Source: Bufo bufo
Lineage: Eukaryota; Chordata; Amphibia; Anura; Bufonidae
DNA: 64,000 nt
Reading direction: 5' to 3'
NCBI RefSeq assembly: GCF_905171765.1
Contig: NC_053392.1
Location: forward strand, 33,224,192 to 33,288,191
The notes under the pieces were generated by a model. The model made no database searches, had not been told where the DNA came from, and saw only the letters and a list, made by a program, of their open reading frames with translations. The position numbers were made by a program, and so were the translations under genes. Below, in pieces: positions 46,966-57,495 of this stretch. The stretch's first letter is position 1. Each line of letters opens with the position of its first letter.

Positions 46966-48089
46966 TTAAGTCCTGTCCTTTTTAGTTGTCTCGTCGACCA
47001 CTGCTAAGATCAGTGGTCCATCCAGATGATTGAAAATGTTATCAGCTATGCTTATAAAGGTGATGTATGGCGTTCCTTCAGCCGTCTCTTTTTCTGTCCA
47101 TGTCACGGGTTCCAGAGTCAGTTGAGATGGTGAGGTTCCATTCTTGTATAAGGTCAAGACCCTGTTCTACTGTTCTACATCTTTCCCTCGTTGGGGATGA
47201 GGAGTTTCACAGGAAATCCCCATCTGTAGGGTACGTTGTTGTCTCTCAAAGTAGAGGTAATTTGTGAGAAGTTCCTTCTAGCTTGAATCGTGGTCTTTAA
47301 TAAGTCAGAGAAAACTGTAATGTCCTTGAAGTTATCTGGGAGACTTGTTGGTTTCCTCATTTCTTGCAGGATTTTTTCTTTGGTATTAAAGAAGTGTATT
47401 CTTGCAATTACATCTCTGGGGATTTGAGGGGTGGATGGATTTTGGTCTGGGCAGTCTGTGGGCCCTGTCAATCTCAGTGTCTCTTTCTGAGCAAGATGGT
47501 ATTAGCTTTTTTATAAACTCTTTAAGAAGCAGGAGAGATTGTTATTAGATATACTTTCAGGTATTCCACGAAATTTGAGGTTATTTCTTCTGCTCCTATC
47601 TTCTAGATCTGCAATCTTGAGTTTCAGTTGTCTTATTTCGTCTGTATGGTCGTTTACTTGGTCTGCAATTGCATTTTGTACGGTGCAATATTCAGACATT
47701 TTTGATTCTATGTGAGAAACTCTTTTTGTTGTATCTTTGAGTTTTGTGTTGATAGGAGAGATCACTTGTGAGATGTCTTGTAGAAAGGACTTTCTTAGTA
47801 GCATTAAGGATTCTTTTATGAAAGCTTCTGACGCTGACTTTTCAGTAGATGGTAATGCATCAAGGAGTTCGTCTGGATCAGTTGCTTTATCTGTGTCCGC
47901 TGGGTTAGGGATATCGGTTTGTATGTCTTGTTCTTCATCACTCCATTTTGCCTTTTGCTTTACATGGCTATTGTCTGGAGAGTAAGATTCTGATGATGAT
48001 AACTCAGTACATATATTCTTTTCTTGATGTGCTGATGGATTTTGTATATAGCTTTCAATGAGGTCTGAATTAGGTTTTTGCTTGGCCAA
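46966..48089 (-). pseudogene. L1 ORF1 remnant
   Basis: From ATG 48089: an acidic N-terminus, coiled coil (about residues 120-170), then LEDRSRRNNLKFRGIPES as the start of the RRM-like domain. The frame breaks near 47511; continuing pieces are at 47471-47175 (IPRDVIARIHFFNTKEKIL) and 47157-46966. Confidence 0.85.
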
Positions 48090-48324
48090 TTTCGTTCTTA
48101 ATTTTTGCTCTTTCTTTCTATGCCCTTCTCAGGTCGACTTTCTCTGGGCAATTGTAGCTTTGTTGGTCGCTTTGCAGCAGTCTGCTATGAGCTCCACAGA
48201 TCTGCATCCGCTCTCCTTGAGCGCAATCTCCGCCCCCCTGGCTATTTATTCTGTGGGTGACCTTCCTTGTACCCCTGACACAGAAATATAATAGTTAATC
48301 CGTCTGTTAGTTTCGGTGGGTGAC

Positions 48325-49357
48325 TGTGGCGAAACCAACCTCGCCACTGGGTTTTGGAGAGGACTGGCTGCTGGCCTCTTGCCCCTGGATTATGGGCCAT
48401 ATACTAACTTTTAAACCCCTGAATCTATTCAAGTGAATTTTGGATAGGTTTGTCCCAAAGTTATACTGTTTAAATTGATGTTAGATATATGTATGGCCAA
48501 TGTAAACTCACAAAGTTGTAACAATTTATAATAAGTGTAACTTGTCAGCTTGGGAGAAAATGCTGGGTGTGTTTCTATTGTGCCATTGTCCCATTGTGTG
48601 TTTGAAGGGTGATGTCTGTCCTGTTGTCTGCGCATGTGTATTGGTGACTTCTCTTTGCCTTGAGAGATAATTGGATTACGCCTCAGTTGTCTCCGGGGCA
48701 GAGAGGAGGAAACCATGATGCATTGTGGGGATGTATTGTCTCTGTAAAACCTGCTTGAGCCAGATTGCCATGCTGCCAGCCAGGGCCCAAAAGATACTTT
48801 TACTAACTTTTCAACCCCTGGTCTGATTCATGCCATTTTGTAATATGTTGTTCCCCTGAATGGATTGATTGTGAATATGTAATTTTTATGTGAATGTGAT
48901 GTATGGTTTTAGAGTTATGAAAGTTAGGTAGAAAGTATGTTTTAACTGTATGTGTAATTGAGTTTGCTCTCAGGATAAGGGGAGGGAATATGTGGGATGT
49001 AACTGATATGTGATTGGTTGTTTTATACCTCCCTGTGGGCGGTCCAGTATTTGAAAAGACTGTAATAAAAACCAGGCTGGGTGTGCCAGCACCTGAGACC
49101 ACTGCTTGACCCTCAACACGGAGCCTTGTCTCGTTATTGGGGGGATTCACTGTATGCTGTTAGAAGACCGATTGCCAGGATTGTATGCTTTTCCTGTTCG
49201 TCTGCTAGCAGCTATTCGTGAGGTTCCAGTTTGGAGTGCTATTTTGTATCCAGTTCGGGAGTTTGGTGTATCCTGCAGTAGCTGTGCCTGTCTCTCAGAA
49301 AGGGGCTTATCGCCTAAACGGATTTTAACCCCTTGTCTGCGGAAACGGTCCGTTACA
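48325..49357 (+). repeat. 5' LTR
   Basis: 1033 bp. AATAAA near 49064 (GTAATAAAAACC) is a likely R-region poly(A) signal, preceded by TTTTATACCTCCC near 49020 as a possible TATA-type element. Confidence 0.9.
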
Positions 49358-49373
49358 TTGGTGGCAGCGGAGG
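49358..49373 (+). promoter_or_regulatory. Primer-binding-type site
   Basis: TTGGTGGCAGCGGAGG directly after the LTR terminal CA, the expected place for tRNA priming. I do not assign the tRNA. Confidence 0.6.
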
Positions 49374-49446
49374 GATCGTTCCTACAGCCAGAAGGACAGC
49401 TACAGGAGACACCATTTCTGTGGATTCTACAATTTAAGGACAACGC

Positions 49447-51066
49447 ATGTCCCAGTACAGCGTCCCTGACAGCAGCAGGATGGAACCAGCAGTGTTATAC
49501 GAGGAGGAGGACCTGGATGGCCGGGATGCATTAAGGAAAGGCATCTGGTACCAGGCCCTGGATAATCTACAATACCAGCGGGGTGAGAGTCTCCCCAGTG
49601 AAGAGCAGCGATTGCAGAAGCAAGTGGCCCTGCGGATGCCCTTCCTGGGAGAGCAGCCCCTGGAGGAATGGGTGAAGGAACTAGAGCACCGGGTATGGCA
49701 GGAGCTATGGCTGGAGGATGCCTACCAGGCGCTTTGGTGGTATATGGCACAGTATATACCCTGGACAGCCGAACATGACAAGCCAGAGGGAGAGGAGTTT
49801 TATGGTCCTGGCTTGTTATGGGAGTCCTTTGCAGAGCCTGACTTCGGGAGCCCTGCACAGTCCAGACTTCAGGACATTTTTTATGAGAGGGAGGCTAGGC
49901 ATGAGTGGGATGACCCCAATGAGGTAGAGCAAGACCTGGCTCACCTAGCAACCCTGGAGTGGGAACTGGAGCAGGACTACCGAGATCTCTTCCACTCCAT
50001 TGAGAAGGCTCAGCAGGACGGTAAGGTGACAGACCCAGATCCAGACCCATTCAGCTGGGCAGATATTGTAGAGTGTTACTGGGAAGGACCCCAGGTGGCC
50101 GGTAGAGATGGGACCGAGGTCTCTCCGCCAGTCCTGCAGGGAATTGGGAGCCCAGTCTCCATTCCCCAGCGGCAGTGTGAAGTGCAGGGAGAGGAGAGCA
50201 GCGTCCTCCCTCCCCAGCGGCAGGCTGAGGTACAGGGGGCAGAGGTAGTTGTTCCTGCCCCCCAGCAGCAGAGTGATATGCCGGGAAGGCAGTGTGAAAT
50301 GCAGGGAGAGGAGAGCAGCGTCCTCCCTCCCCAGCGGCAGGCTGAGGTACAGGGGGCAGAGGTAGTTGTTCCTGCCCCCCAGCAGCAGAGTGATATGCCG
50401 GGAAGGCAGTGTGAAATGCAGGGAGAGGAGATCAGCGTCCTCCCTCCCCAGCGGCAGGCGGAGTTACAGGGGGCAGAGACAGTCGGTCCTGTCCCCCAGC
50501 GGCAGAGTGTCCAGCAGGGAATAGAGAGCCCAGTCTCCTTTCCCCAGCAGCAGGACACTGTATTGGGAGCGGAGACGGTCGGTCGCCCTCCCCAGCGGCT
50601 GGAAGTATGTATGGGAGAGGAGCTCGTTACCCCCTCTCCCCAGCGGCAGCTTAAAGGACCAGGGGGAGACAGTAAGCCCCACAACAGTGCAGATGGGACC
50701 GTGGTCTCTGCACTTACAGCACAGGGGGTAGAGACAGTCGGTCTCCCCCTCCAACAACCAGGCTCCAACCAGGCTTCTTCCGTGGTAGCGCTGGCACCAG
50801 GGCAGAGTACCGCTGATACCTGCCCACAAAGCAACCTCCACTCCAAGCCAGGGAGCAACACAGAGACCGGGAGTACCAGCTTCCAACATAACCTTGGTGG
50901 ACTCACTGGACAGAGACAGGCTACTAAAGTCAACAGGTCCAGTATTTGGTTGTGGGTGGGCTGCCAGACTAACTCAGGTACCGACCGGCGTGAGGTCAGG
51001 TATCTGGTTAGTCTTCCCTGGGGGGAGGAGATGGGTGGCGAAACCAACCTCGCCACTGGGTTTTAG
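49447..51066 (+). CDS. Gag-like protein of the LTR element, 539 aa
   Basis: From ATG 49447 to TAG 51064-51066. Residues 1-200 are acidic and rich in Glu and Trp (GIWYQALDNLQYQRGE, WVKELEHRVWQELWLEDAYQ, LWWYMAQYIPW) and probably helical. From residue 220 the protein is Pro/Gln-rich, built of PPQRQ/PAPQQQ motifs every 15-20 residues, with a 39-residue unit repeated about three times (117-bp DNA period from 50171). No zinc knuckle, protease, RT or integrase motif. Its last 11 codons lie inside the 3' LTR. By position it is gag, but I recognise no capsid motif. The frame is intact, so it could be translated. Confidence 0.7.
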   Translation: MSQYSVPDSSRMEPAVLYEEEDLDGRDALRKGIWYQALDNLQYQRGESLPSEEQRLQKQVALRMPFLGEQPLEEWVKELEHRVWQELWLEDAYQALWWYMAQYIPWTAEHDKPEGEEFYGPGLLWESFAEPDFGSPAQSRLQDIFYEREARHEWDDPNEVEQDLAHLATLEWELEQDYRDLFHSIEKAQQDGKVTDPDPDPFSWADIVECYWEGPQVAGRDGTEVSPPVLQGIGSPVSIPQRQCEVQGEESSVLPPQRQAEVQGAEVVVPAPQQQSDMPGRQCEMQGEESSVLPPQRQAEVQGAEVVVPAPQQQSDMPGRQCEMQGEEISVLPPQRQAELQGAETVGPVPQRQSVQQGIESPVSFPQQQDTVLGAETVGRPPQRLEVCMGEELVTPSPQRQLKGPGGDSKPHNSADGTVVSALTAQGVETVGLPLQQPGSNQASSVVALAPGQSTADTCPQSNLHSKPGSNTETGSTSFQHNLGGLTGQRQATKVNRSSIWLWVGCQTNSGTDRREVRYLVSLPWGEEMGGETNLATGF

Positions 51067-52065
51067 AGAGGACTGGCTGCTGGCCTCTTGCCCCTGGATT
51101 ATGGGCCATATACTAACTTTTAAACCCCTGAACCTATTCAAGTGAATTTTGGATAGGGTTGTCCCAAAGTTATACTGTTTAAATTGATGTTAGATATATG
51201 TATGGCCAATGTAAACTCACAAAGTTGTAACAATTTATAATAAGTGTAACTTGTCAGCTTGGGAGGAAAATGCTGGGTGTGTTTCTATTGTGCCATTGTC
51301 CCATTGTGTGTTTAAATGGTGATGTCTGTCCTGTTGTCTGCGCATGTGTATTGGTGACTTCTCTTTGTCTTGAGAGATAATTGGATTACGCCTCAGTTGT
51401 CTCCGGGGCAGAGAGGAGGAAACCATGATGCATTGTGGGGATGTATTGTCTCTGTAAAACCTGCTTGAGCCAGATTGCCATGCTGCCAGCCAGGGCCCAA
51501 AAGATACTTTTACTAACTTTTCAACCCCTGGTCTGATTCATGCCATTTTGTAATATGTTGTTCCCCTGAATGGATTGATTGTGAATATGTAATTTTTATG
51601 TGAATGTGATGTATGGTTTTAGAGTTATGAAAGTTAGGTAGAAAGTATGTTTTAACTGTATGTGTAATTGAGTTTGCTCTCAGGATAAGGGGAGGGAATA
51701 TGTGGGATGTAACTGATATGTGATTGGTTGTTTTATACCTCCCTGTGGGCGGTCCTGTATTTGAAAAGACTGTAATAAAAACCAGGCTGGGTGTGCCAGC
51801 ACCTGAGACCACTGCTTGACCCTCAACACGGAGCCTTGTCTCTTTATTGGGAGATTCACTGTATGCTGTTAGAAAACCGATTGCCAGGATTGTATGCTTT
51901 TCCTGTTCGTCTGCTAGCAGCTTTCGTGAGGTTCCAGTTTGGAGTGCTATTTTGTATCCAGTTCGGGAGTTTGGTGTATCCTGCAGTAGCTGTGCCTGTC
52001 TCTCAGAAAGGGGCTTATCACCTAAACGGATTTTAACCCCTTGTCTGCGGAAACGGTCCGTTACA
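51034..52065 (+). repeat. 3' LTR
   Basis: 1032 bp, near-identical to the 5' LTR; contains the stop codon of the gag-like ORF in its first 33 bp. Confidence 0.9.
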
Positions 52066-52393
52066 TGACATATACCCATTTTTGGTGTGAGGTACACCTG
52101 CACTGCATCCGTGACAGGGAAATTAATATAAATATTCTGTCTGTTAGTTCGGTGGGTGACCTCAAAGAATGAGGAGAGCGTCAAATAAGGGACGTGGCCC
52201 TGGTCGTGGTACTGATGGTGTTGATGGAGCTCCTGCTGCAGGGAGAGGACGTGGTTGATCTGTGCCAGCTACACGCCCAAGTGAAACACCTTCAGGTGCG
52301 GTAGGCAACAGAACGTTCAGCGTTATTTTGAAGGCCCGAATACCGCTCTACGAATGGTGAGGCCTGAACAAGTAGAGGTGGTAGTAGATTGGG

Positions 52394-54169
52394 TTGCTGA
52401 CAGTGCCTAGAGGTTCCTTCACATTGTCTTCCACCCGGTCTCCTGCTGAAACCGCAGAGTTGGCACCTGCAGCCCATGGGCATCTGTCTTTCACCTCACC
52501 CCCTTGCAAATCAGCCAAGCAGTCTGAGCCCCAAGTCATGCAGCAGTCTCTTCTGCTTTTTGATGACTCTGTTAGCAGGGTTTCCCAGGGCCATCCACCT
52601 ATCCCTGCCACAGAAGTGGAAGAGATTAAGTGCACCGATGCCCAACCACTTATGTTTCAAGATGAGGACATGGGAGGACTATCGCAGCACGTTTCAGATG
52701 ATGACGAAACACAGGTGCCAACTGCTGGGGCTTTCGAAAGTGTGCAGACCGACAAGGAGGGCTGGGGTGAAGACTGGGTGGAAGATGATGTGGAGGACGA
52801 TGAGGTCCTCGACCCCACATGGAATCAAGGTCATGCGAGTGACCTCTGTAGTTCGGAGGAAGAGGCGGTGGTCGCACAGAGCCACTAGCACAGCAGAAGA
52901 GGGAGCAGGATGCAAAAGCGGAGCGGCCGTCCTCTAGACAGTACGCCTCCTACTGCCCACCGCAGCAAGGGACCGAGCACACCAAAGCCAGCTCCAAGGA
53001 GTTCCCTGACGTGGCAGTTCTTCAGACAATGTGCTGATGACAAGATACGAGTGGTTTGCACGCTGTGCAATCAGAGCCTGAAGCGAGGCATAAACGTTCT
53101 CAACCTGAGCACAACCTGCATGACGAGGCATCTAAGTGCAAAGCACGAGCTGCAGTGGAGTAAGCACCTCAAAAACCAAGAAAGATCTCAGGCTCCTCCT
53201 GATCGTTCTTCTGCTGCAGTCTCGGCCTCTTCATCCACCTCTGGAATGACAGAGGATGTAGCAGCAACACCACCACCTCCACCACCGTCACAAAGCATCT
53301 CCACAATGTCCCATGGAAGCGTTCAGCTGTCCATCTCCCAAACACTGGAGAGAAAGAGGAAGTACCCCCCCAACCCTGCCCAGCCGCGATCCCTGGCCAC
53401 CCGCGATCCCTGGCCCTGAATGCCAGCATTTCAAAAATTCTTGTTCTTTAAAATGCTGTCATTCTGTCTGGTGGAGACACAGACTTATGGAGGTGGCTGT
53501 ACCACAGTACATGGTTCCCAGCTGCCACTACTTTTCCAGGTGAGCCATCCCTGCCCTGCACAACCAAATGGTGGACAAAATCAGGTGTGCACTGCGCAAC
53601 GCCATCTGTGGCAAGGTCCACATAACCGATACGTGGACCAGTAAGCACAGGCAGGGACGTTATATCTCCCTAACTGCACACTGAGTAAATGCAGTGGCGG
53701 CTGGGCCTGAGGCGGATAGCAGTTTTGCGCATGTCCTTTCACCACCGAGGATTGCAGGACATTTCTCGTTGCCTCCTACTTCTACTCCGCTTCCTCCTCT
53801 ACCACCTCCTCATCCGATCAGCGTAACACCTTCACCACCAACTTCAGCACAGCCAGGTGTAAACGACAGCAGGCAGTTTTGAAACTCATCTGTTTGGGGG
53901 AGAAACCCCATACCGCGCAGGAGCTGTGGATGGGAATGGAACAACAGACCGGTGAGTGGTTTGTGCCAGTCAGCCTCAAGCCCGGCCTGGTGGTGTGCGA
54001 TAATGGGCGAAATCTAGTAGCAGCTCTGGGTCTAGCCGGTTTGACGCACATCCCTTGCCTGGCGCATGTGCTGAATTTGGTAGTAAAGAAGTTATTTCCC
54101 TATCCACATTTGTTTGCAGGCAATTGTCCTGCTCTTCCCCCCATTTTGCTTCCTTTTGTAGCCCTCTAG
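52394..54169 (+). pseudogene. hAT transposase with BED zinc finger, disabled
   Basis: Frame 52394-53419 has an acidic region, a TAG at 52886-52888 (CAG to TAG is likely) and then a BED-type zinc finger (WQFFRQCADDKIRVVCTLCN ... TRHLSAKH). A small tandem duplication near 53385-53415 ends this frame. Translating onward in shifting frames gives HNQMVDKIRCALRNAICGKV, TDTWTSKH near 53630 and then VVCDNGRNLVAALGLAG...CLAHVLNLVVKK (53980-54090), the RNase-H-like core with the hAT CxxH-type motif. The C-terminal dimerisation region is absent, so the element was already deleted. Confidence 0.82.
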
Positions 54170-54329
54170 CCCTTACTATGACTATTTTACAGCCATTTTA
54201 GTGCACCAAAGTTCGGGTCCCCATTGACCGGCGAACCTGAACAACCACGGGTCCGCTCATCCCTAGTGTGGGTTCCAGATGCAGGTCCTGGCGATATGCC
54301 ACCTATGTATGAGGGGAGACAACCCTTTT

Positions 54330-54486
54330 GCAGCTCACTTTTATCATCGATGCTGGATTTTTTATGCTTTTTATCCATAATCTACCCAGGAACCGGCCTG
54401 GTGTTGTCCGCACACCTGTGCACATTCAGCGAGACCCATCTACATTGTATGTAAGATGGTGAGCTGATCTTTTCCTTCTTCTTGTC
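54330..54486. other. Unassigned sequence
   Basis: Short stretch after the nest with no recognisable content. Confidence 0.3.
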
Positions 54487-54490
54487 TTAA

Positions 54491-55032
54491 AGGAAATGTG
54501 TCACCAAAATTTTTATCTCCCATTTAAAACCAGATAGAAACACATCTCCATCTTGCCTCAGCTGTTCTTAACAGCATTTAGAAAGCATTAAGAAAATTGC
54601 TTTATTGCAGCCCCATGGACACAATGGTCAGAAGGGGACCTCTATGTACTTCTATGGGAGAGTTTTCTAGGCATGCTCTGTGACTTGTGCAGAGGTCATT
54701 GTACAAGGAAAGAATAGATCAGCTTTGACAGTCACCTATTGTGAATGGTGGATCCTGTCTTATCTGTCATTTTAATCCTTCTTATGATATCGCCTCTGTG
54801 TACAGATAATCAGGTAACTGCAGTAAAGTGATCTGTACAGACCAAGAAGTGGCGCCTATTATTAGGCTTAGTGGCCAATGTGAAAACTGCAGGATTTTAT
54901 GTTTTTTGTCTAAATATAGATATTGACATGGAAAAAAAATTAAAAAATTAAATCACCAAAAATTCTTTAAAAATATATTAAACATAAAAATGTGATTTAA
55001 ATAATAGGCCATTTTCTGATGACACATTCCCT
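54491..55032. mobile_element. T2-type MITE upstream of the OR pseudogene
   Basis: TTAA at 54487-54490 and 55033-55036 bracket AGGAAATGTGTCACC and ...GATGACACATTCCCT inverted ends. Confidence 0.82.
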
Positions 55033-55164
55033 TTAAGACGTCTGTAGATCATGCTGAATTAGTGGTGGCCTTCGGAGTCAAAAGCATCTTCAATTGACTT
55101 AATCTAAAACTGAAATAATCTTCTCATATTCTGGTACCAGTGACACCCCTTTGTGTCTTACAGG

Positions 55165-56118
55165 ATGACAGAAGTCTAACTGGTCAGTTTAACGGCGATC
55201 TCGTAAACCAAACCTTGGTTATTGAATTTGTTCTCGTCGGTTTTACCCAAACCCTCTGGATATGCATATTACAGTTCATTCTGTTCTTAATCATTTACAT
55301 ACTGACCATCCTGGGAAATGGGTTCCTGATCTTCACCGTCATCGTCAGTCCTCCGCTGCACACCGCTATGTATTATTTCCTCTGTAATCTCTCTTTTATT
55401 GATTTGTGTTTTACATCGTGCTCTATGCCAAAAGTTTTGGTTGATATTTTTTCTAAAACTCGAAAGATTTCCTACATTGGATGCATGATACAAATGAATC
55501 TCAGCGTGTTTCTAGGAGGCGCTGAATGCATATTACTAGCTGTGATGGCCTACGATCGGTATATCGCCATATGCTTCCCCTTATATTACACCATCATCAT
55601 GAGTTGGAGGGTCTGCAGATACTTCACGGCTATGATTTGGTCAGTAAGCTTCTTTCTCTGTATAGTCTCGACCATCCTGAGACCCATGATATTCTGCAGA
55701 GGGAACAGGATAGACCATCTTTCTTGTGAGCTTTTAGAAATGCTTCAGATGTCGTGCGGAGACGTTGTCACTTATAAATTTCAGATATTCATTATCAGTA
55801 TATTTGTTCAGTTCTTACCTTTTGCGATCATCGTCGTCTCTTACATTTGTATCATTATATCGATACTAAAAATCAAATCGTCAGACCTTTTCCACCTGCG
55901 CCTCCCACCTGACCGTGGTTTTTATGTTTTATGGGACAAGTATGACCACATACATAGGACAGAAGAAAACTTTTTTAGCGAACTTAAAATATGTTTCTAT
56001 CATCTATGGAGCTATTACACCCGTATTAAACCCACTGATCTATAGCCTGAGGAATAACGAAGTGAAAAGAGCATTTGGAAAAATTCTGATGAAACATTCC
56101 GCATCTCGCCCAATATAA
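55165..56118 (+). pseudogene. Olfactory receptor pseudogene
   Basis: Seven-transmembrane odorant GPCR remnant. Visible: NQT glycosylation site, ILGNGFLIF (TM1), PLHTAMYYFLCNLSFIDL (TM2), MAYDRYIAICFPLYYT (TM3/IC2), SYICIIISILKIKSSD (TM5 end), then FSTCASHLTVVFMFYGTS (TM6) and PVLNPLIYSLRN (TM7) in another frame. The frame breaks at about 55887, where SSD is followed almost directly by FSTCASHL; the usual linker (about five residues) is missing, consistent with a ~14-bp deletion. The only ATG near the start (55165, after TTGTGTCTTACAG) is out of frame and hits TAA after four codons. Single coding exon, class II-like. Confidence 0.9.
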
Positions 56119-56472
56119 TTCTAACATGAAGAGGACACGTGATCAAAGGACAGAAAGTTCAAAGAAAAAGTAAGTGGAACTATCTGGATTTCAGCATTGA
56201 TTACTAAAAAAAATGTGATCCGATTGTTATCAGAGTTACAATTTCAGACAAGCACGTTATCACTAAACTACTAACACGCCATCAGTTCTTAAACTGAACA
56301 TGTTATGTAAAAATTCACACTGCTGGGAGGAAATGTGGATTATTAAAGCTAGGACTTGGAAATTCCAAAACACTCTTCTTCAAAACATTCTTCACTGTCC
56401 TTACATTACATTGTTAATTTATCTTAGAATTCATTATTCCCTCAGTGATCACAAGGTGTCGTGACCTTAGGG

Positions 56473-56796
56473 CAGTGGTCCCCAACCAGTGGCTTGGGAA
56501 CCACATGTGGCACCCGGACCCCTGCTGTGGTAGCCCACCATGGGAGTTATGACCGTATGTTCTGGCAATTGACATTGTTGCAGACCTATCCAAGATTTAC
56601 CACCAAACCGTGCCATTTTGGATGGTATAATACTAGTGTAAAAGTTCACACTAAAATAATTATATCAGCAAATGTTTGCAATTTCATGTTTTTTTGTTTC
56701 TCCACATTCAAAATTTCTCTCCTCTATTTTTGAATTCCCTGCTGCTCCCGACCATCACTGAATGTGGCTAACAACATACAAAAGGATGGGGACCTC
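56473..56796. mobile_element. hAT-type MITE fragment
   Basis: Starts CAGTGGTCCCCAACCAGTGG and ends near GGATGGGGACC, a loose inverted repeat of the CAGTGGTCCCCAACC class. Confidence 0.5.
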
Positions 56797-56804
56797 CCCC
56801 TTCG

Positions 56805-57186
56805 GACTCATGCACATGACCGTGTGCTGGTCGTAGTTGTATTGCGGCCCGCATACGGTGGGTCCGCAATACACGAAGCACCGGCCGTGTGCATTCAGGG
56901 TCCGCAATCACGGAGATGCGGAATGGAATCACGGATCAGAATCCCACGGAAACACTATGGAGCGCTTCCGTGGTGTTTCTGGTCGTGCCTCCGCAGCGCA
57001 AAAAAGTAGTGCATGCACTACTTTTTTGCGGTGCGGACCGTCGGATGCGGATCGCAGACCCCATTCAAGTGAATGGGTCCGCGATCCGCATGCGGCTGCC
57101 TAACGGTTAGTGCCCGTGCATTACGGACAGCAATTTGCAGTCCACAGCATGGGCCCGGCCAGTACACGGTCATGTGCATGAGCCCT
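56805..57186. mobile_element. Foldback MITE (CATGCACATGACCGTGT ends)
   Basis: Ends ACTCATGCACATGACCGTGT and complement ACACGGTCATGTGCATGAG, with a further internal palindrome AAAAAAGTAGTGCATGCACT around 57000. Related in end sequence to the element at 61940-62241. Confidence 0.75.
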
Positions 57187-57495
57187 AAGGGGATAAAAGC
57201 AATATCAAAACATAATGTCCCATCTACCATGGTTCACAGCAGTGTGTTGGTGTGAAGTGCTCCTTTTATTCCAAAAATACCATTGTACATTTGTGTTAAA
57301 AAGTTCCAGTTTTTGAATGTGGAACATTCAGGTGGTCTTGGGAAAACAGATAACAATATTCATTTTAAATGTTTTAAACAGTATTGGTTTCCTTGATTTC
57401 CTTTCAAGAAAACCAGTCCAGTTCTGGTTCTTTTTGTTTTTGTTTTTTTTATCGTGTACACAAACAGTTTGTAGGGTCTTCTGGTGGTATTTTGC
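57187..57495. other. Unassigned sequence
   Basis: About 300 bp with no recognisable gene or element. Confidence 0.3.

Larger units (their letters stand above)
42170..48237 (-). mobile_element. Second L1-type LINE, decayed, inside the hAT
   Basis: A 15-bp target duplication, CTGGCTATTTATTCT, at 42155-42169 and 48238-48252. The 5' end (minus strand) starts GGGGGCGGAGATTGCGCTC. ORF1 and ORF2 remnants follow in the usual order. A T2-type MITE is inserted in the 3' part (42479-42929). A different subfamily from the L1 at 24.7 kb and AT-richer. Confidence 0.9.
48325..52065 (+). mobile_element. Non-autonomous LTR retrotransposon with one gag-like ORF
   Basis: Direct LTRs at 48325-49357 and 51034-52065 differ at roughly 15 positions by eye. 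The LTR starts TGTGGCGAAACC (first base G in the 3' copy) and ends CCGTTACA. A TGAC duplication lies at 48321-48324 and 52066-52069. A primer-binding-type sequence, TTGGTGGCAGCGGAGG, follows the 5' LTR, and the purine tract GGGGGGAGGAGATGG precedes the 3' LTR. The internal region is only 1676 bp with one ORF and no pol. Inserted in the hAT element. Confidence 0.92.
41812..54265 (+). mobile_element. hAT transposon, split by an L1 and an LTR element
   Basis: Left end TAGTGTTGAGTGAACCCG pairs with right end complement TAGGGATGAGCGGACCCG. Flanking octamers GTGCAGGT (41804-41811) and GTGTGGGT (54266-54273) agree at 6 of 8 positions, as for a hAT duplication. Element-derived DNA: 41812-42169, 48238-48324 and 52066-54265. 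It encodes a BED zinc finger and transposase remnant at the right. Confidence 0.8.
41569..54329. mobile_element. T2-type MITE split by the hAT insertion (outermost layer of the nest)
   Basis: The left piece, 41569-41811, starts TTAAAGGGGTTGTGTG...CTCATACAT. The right piece, 54266-54329, ends with the complement ...ATGTATGAGGGGAGACAACC. The two ends pair as inverted repeats over about 45 bp, so they were one MITE before the 12.5-kb insertion. Confidence 0.65.

Noticed and set aside
50076..51056. 326-codon minus-strand ORF opposite the gag-like gene
   Set aside because: Shadow of the Pro/Gln-rich repeat on the plus strand; low-complexity Cys/Trp/Gly product.
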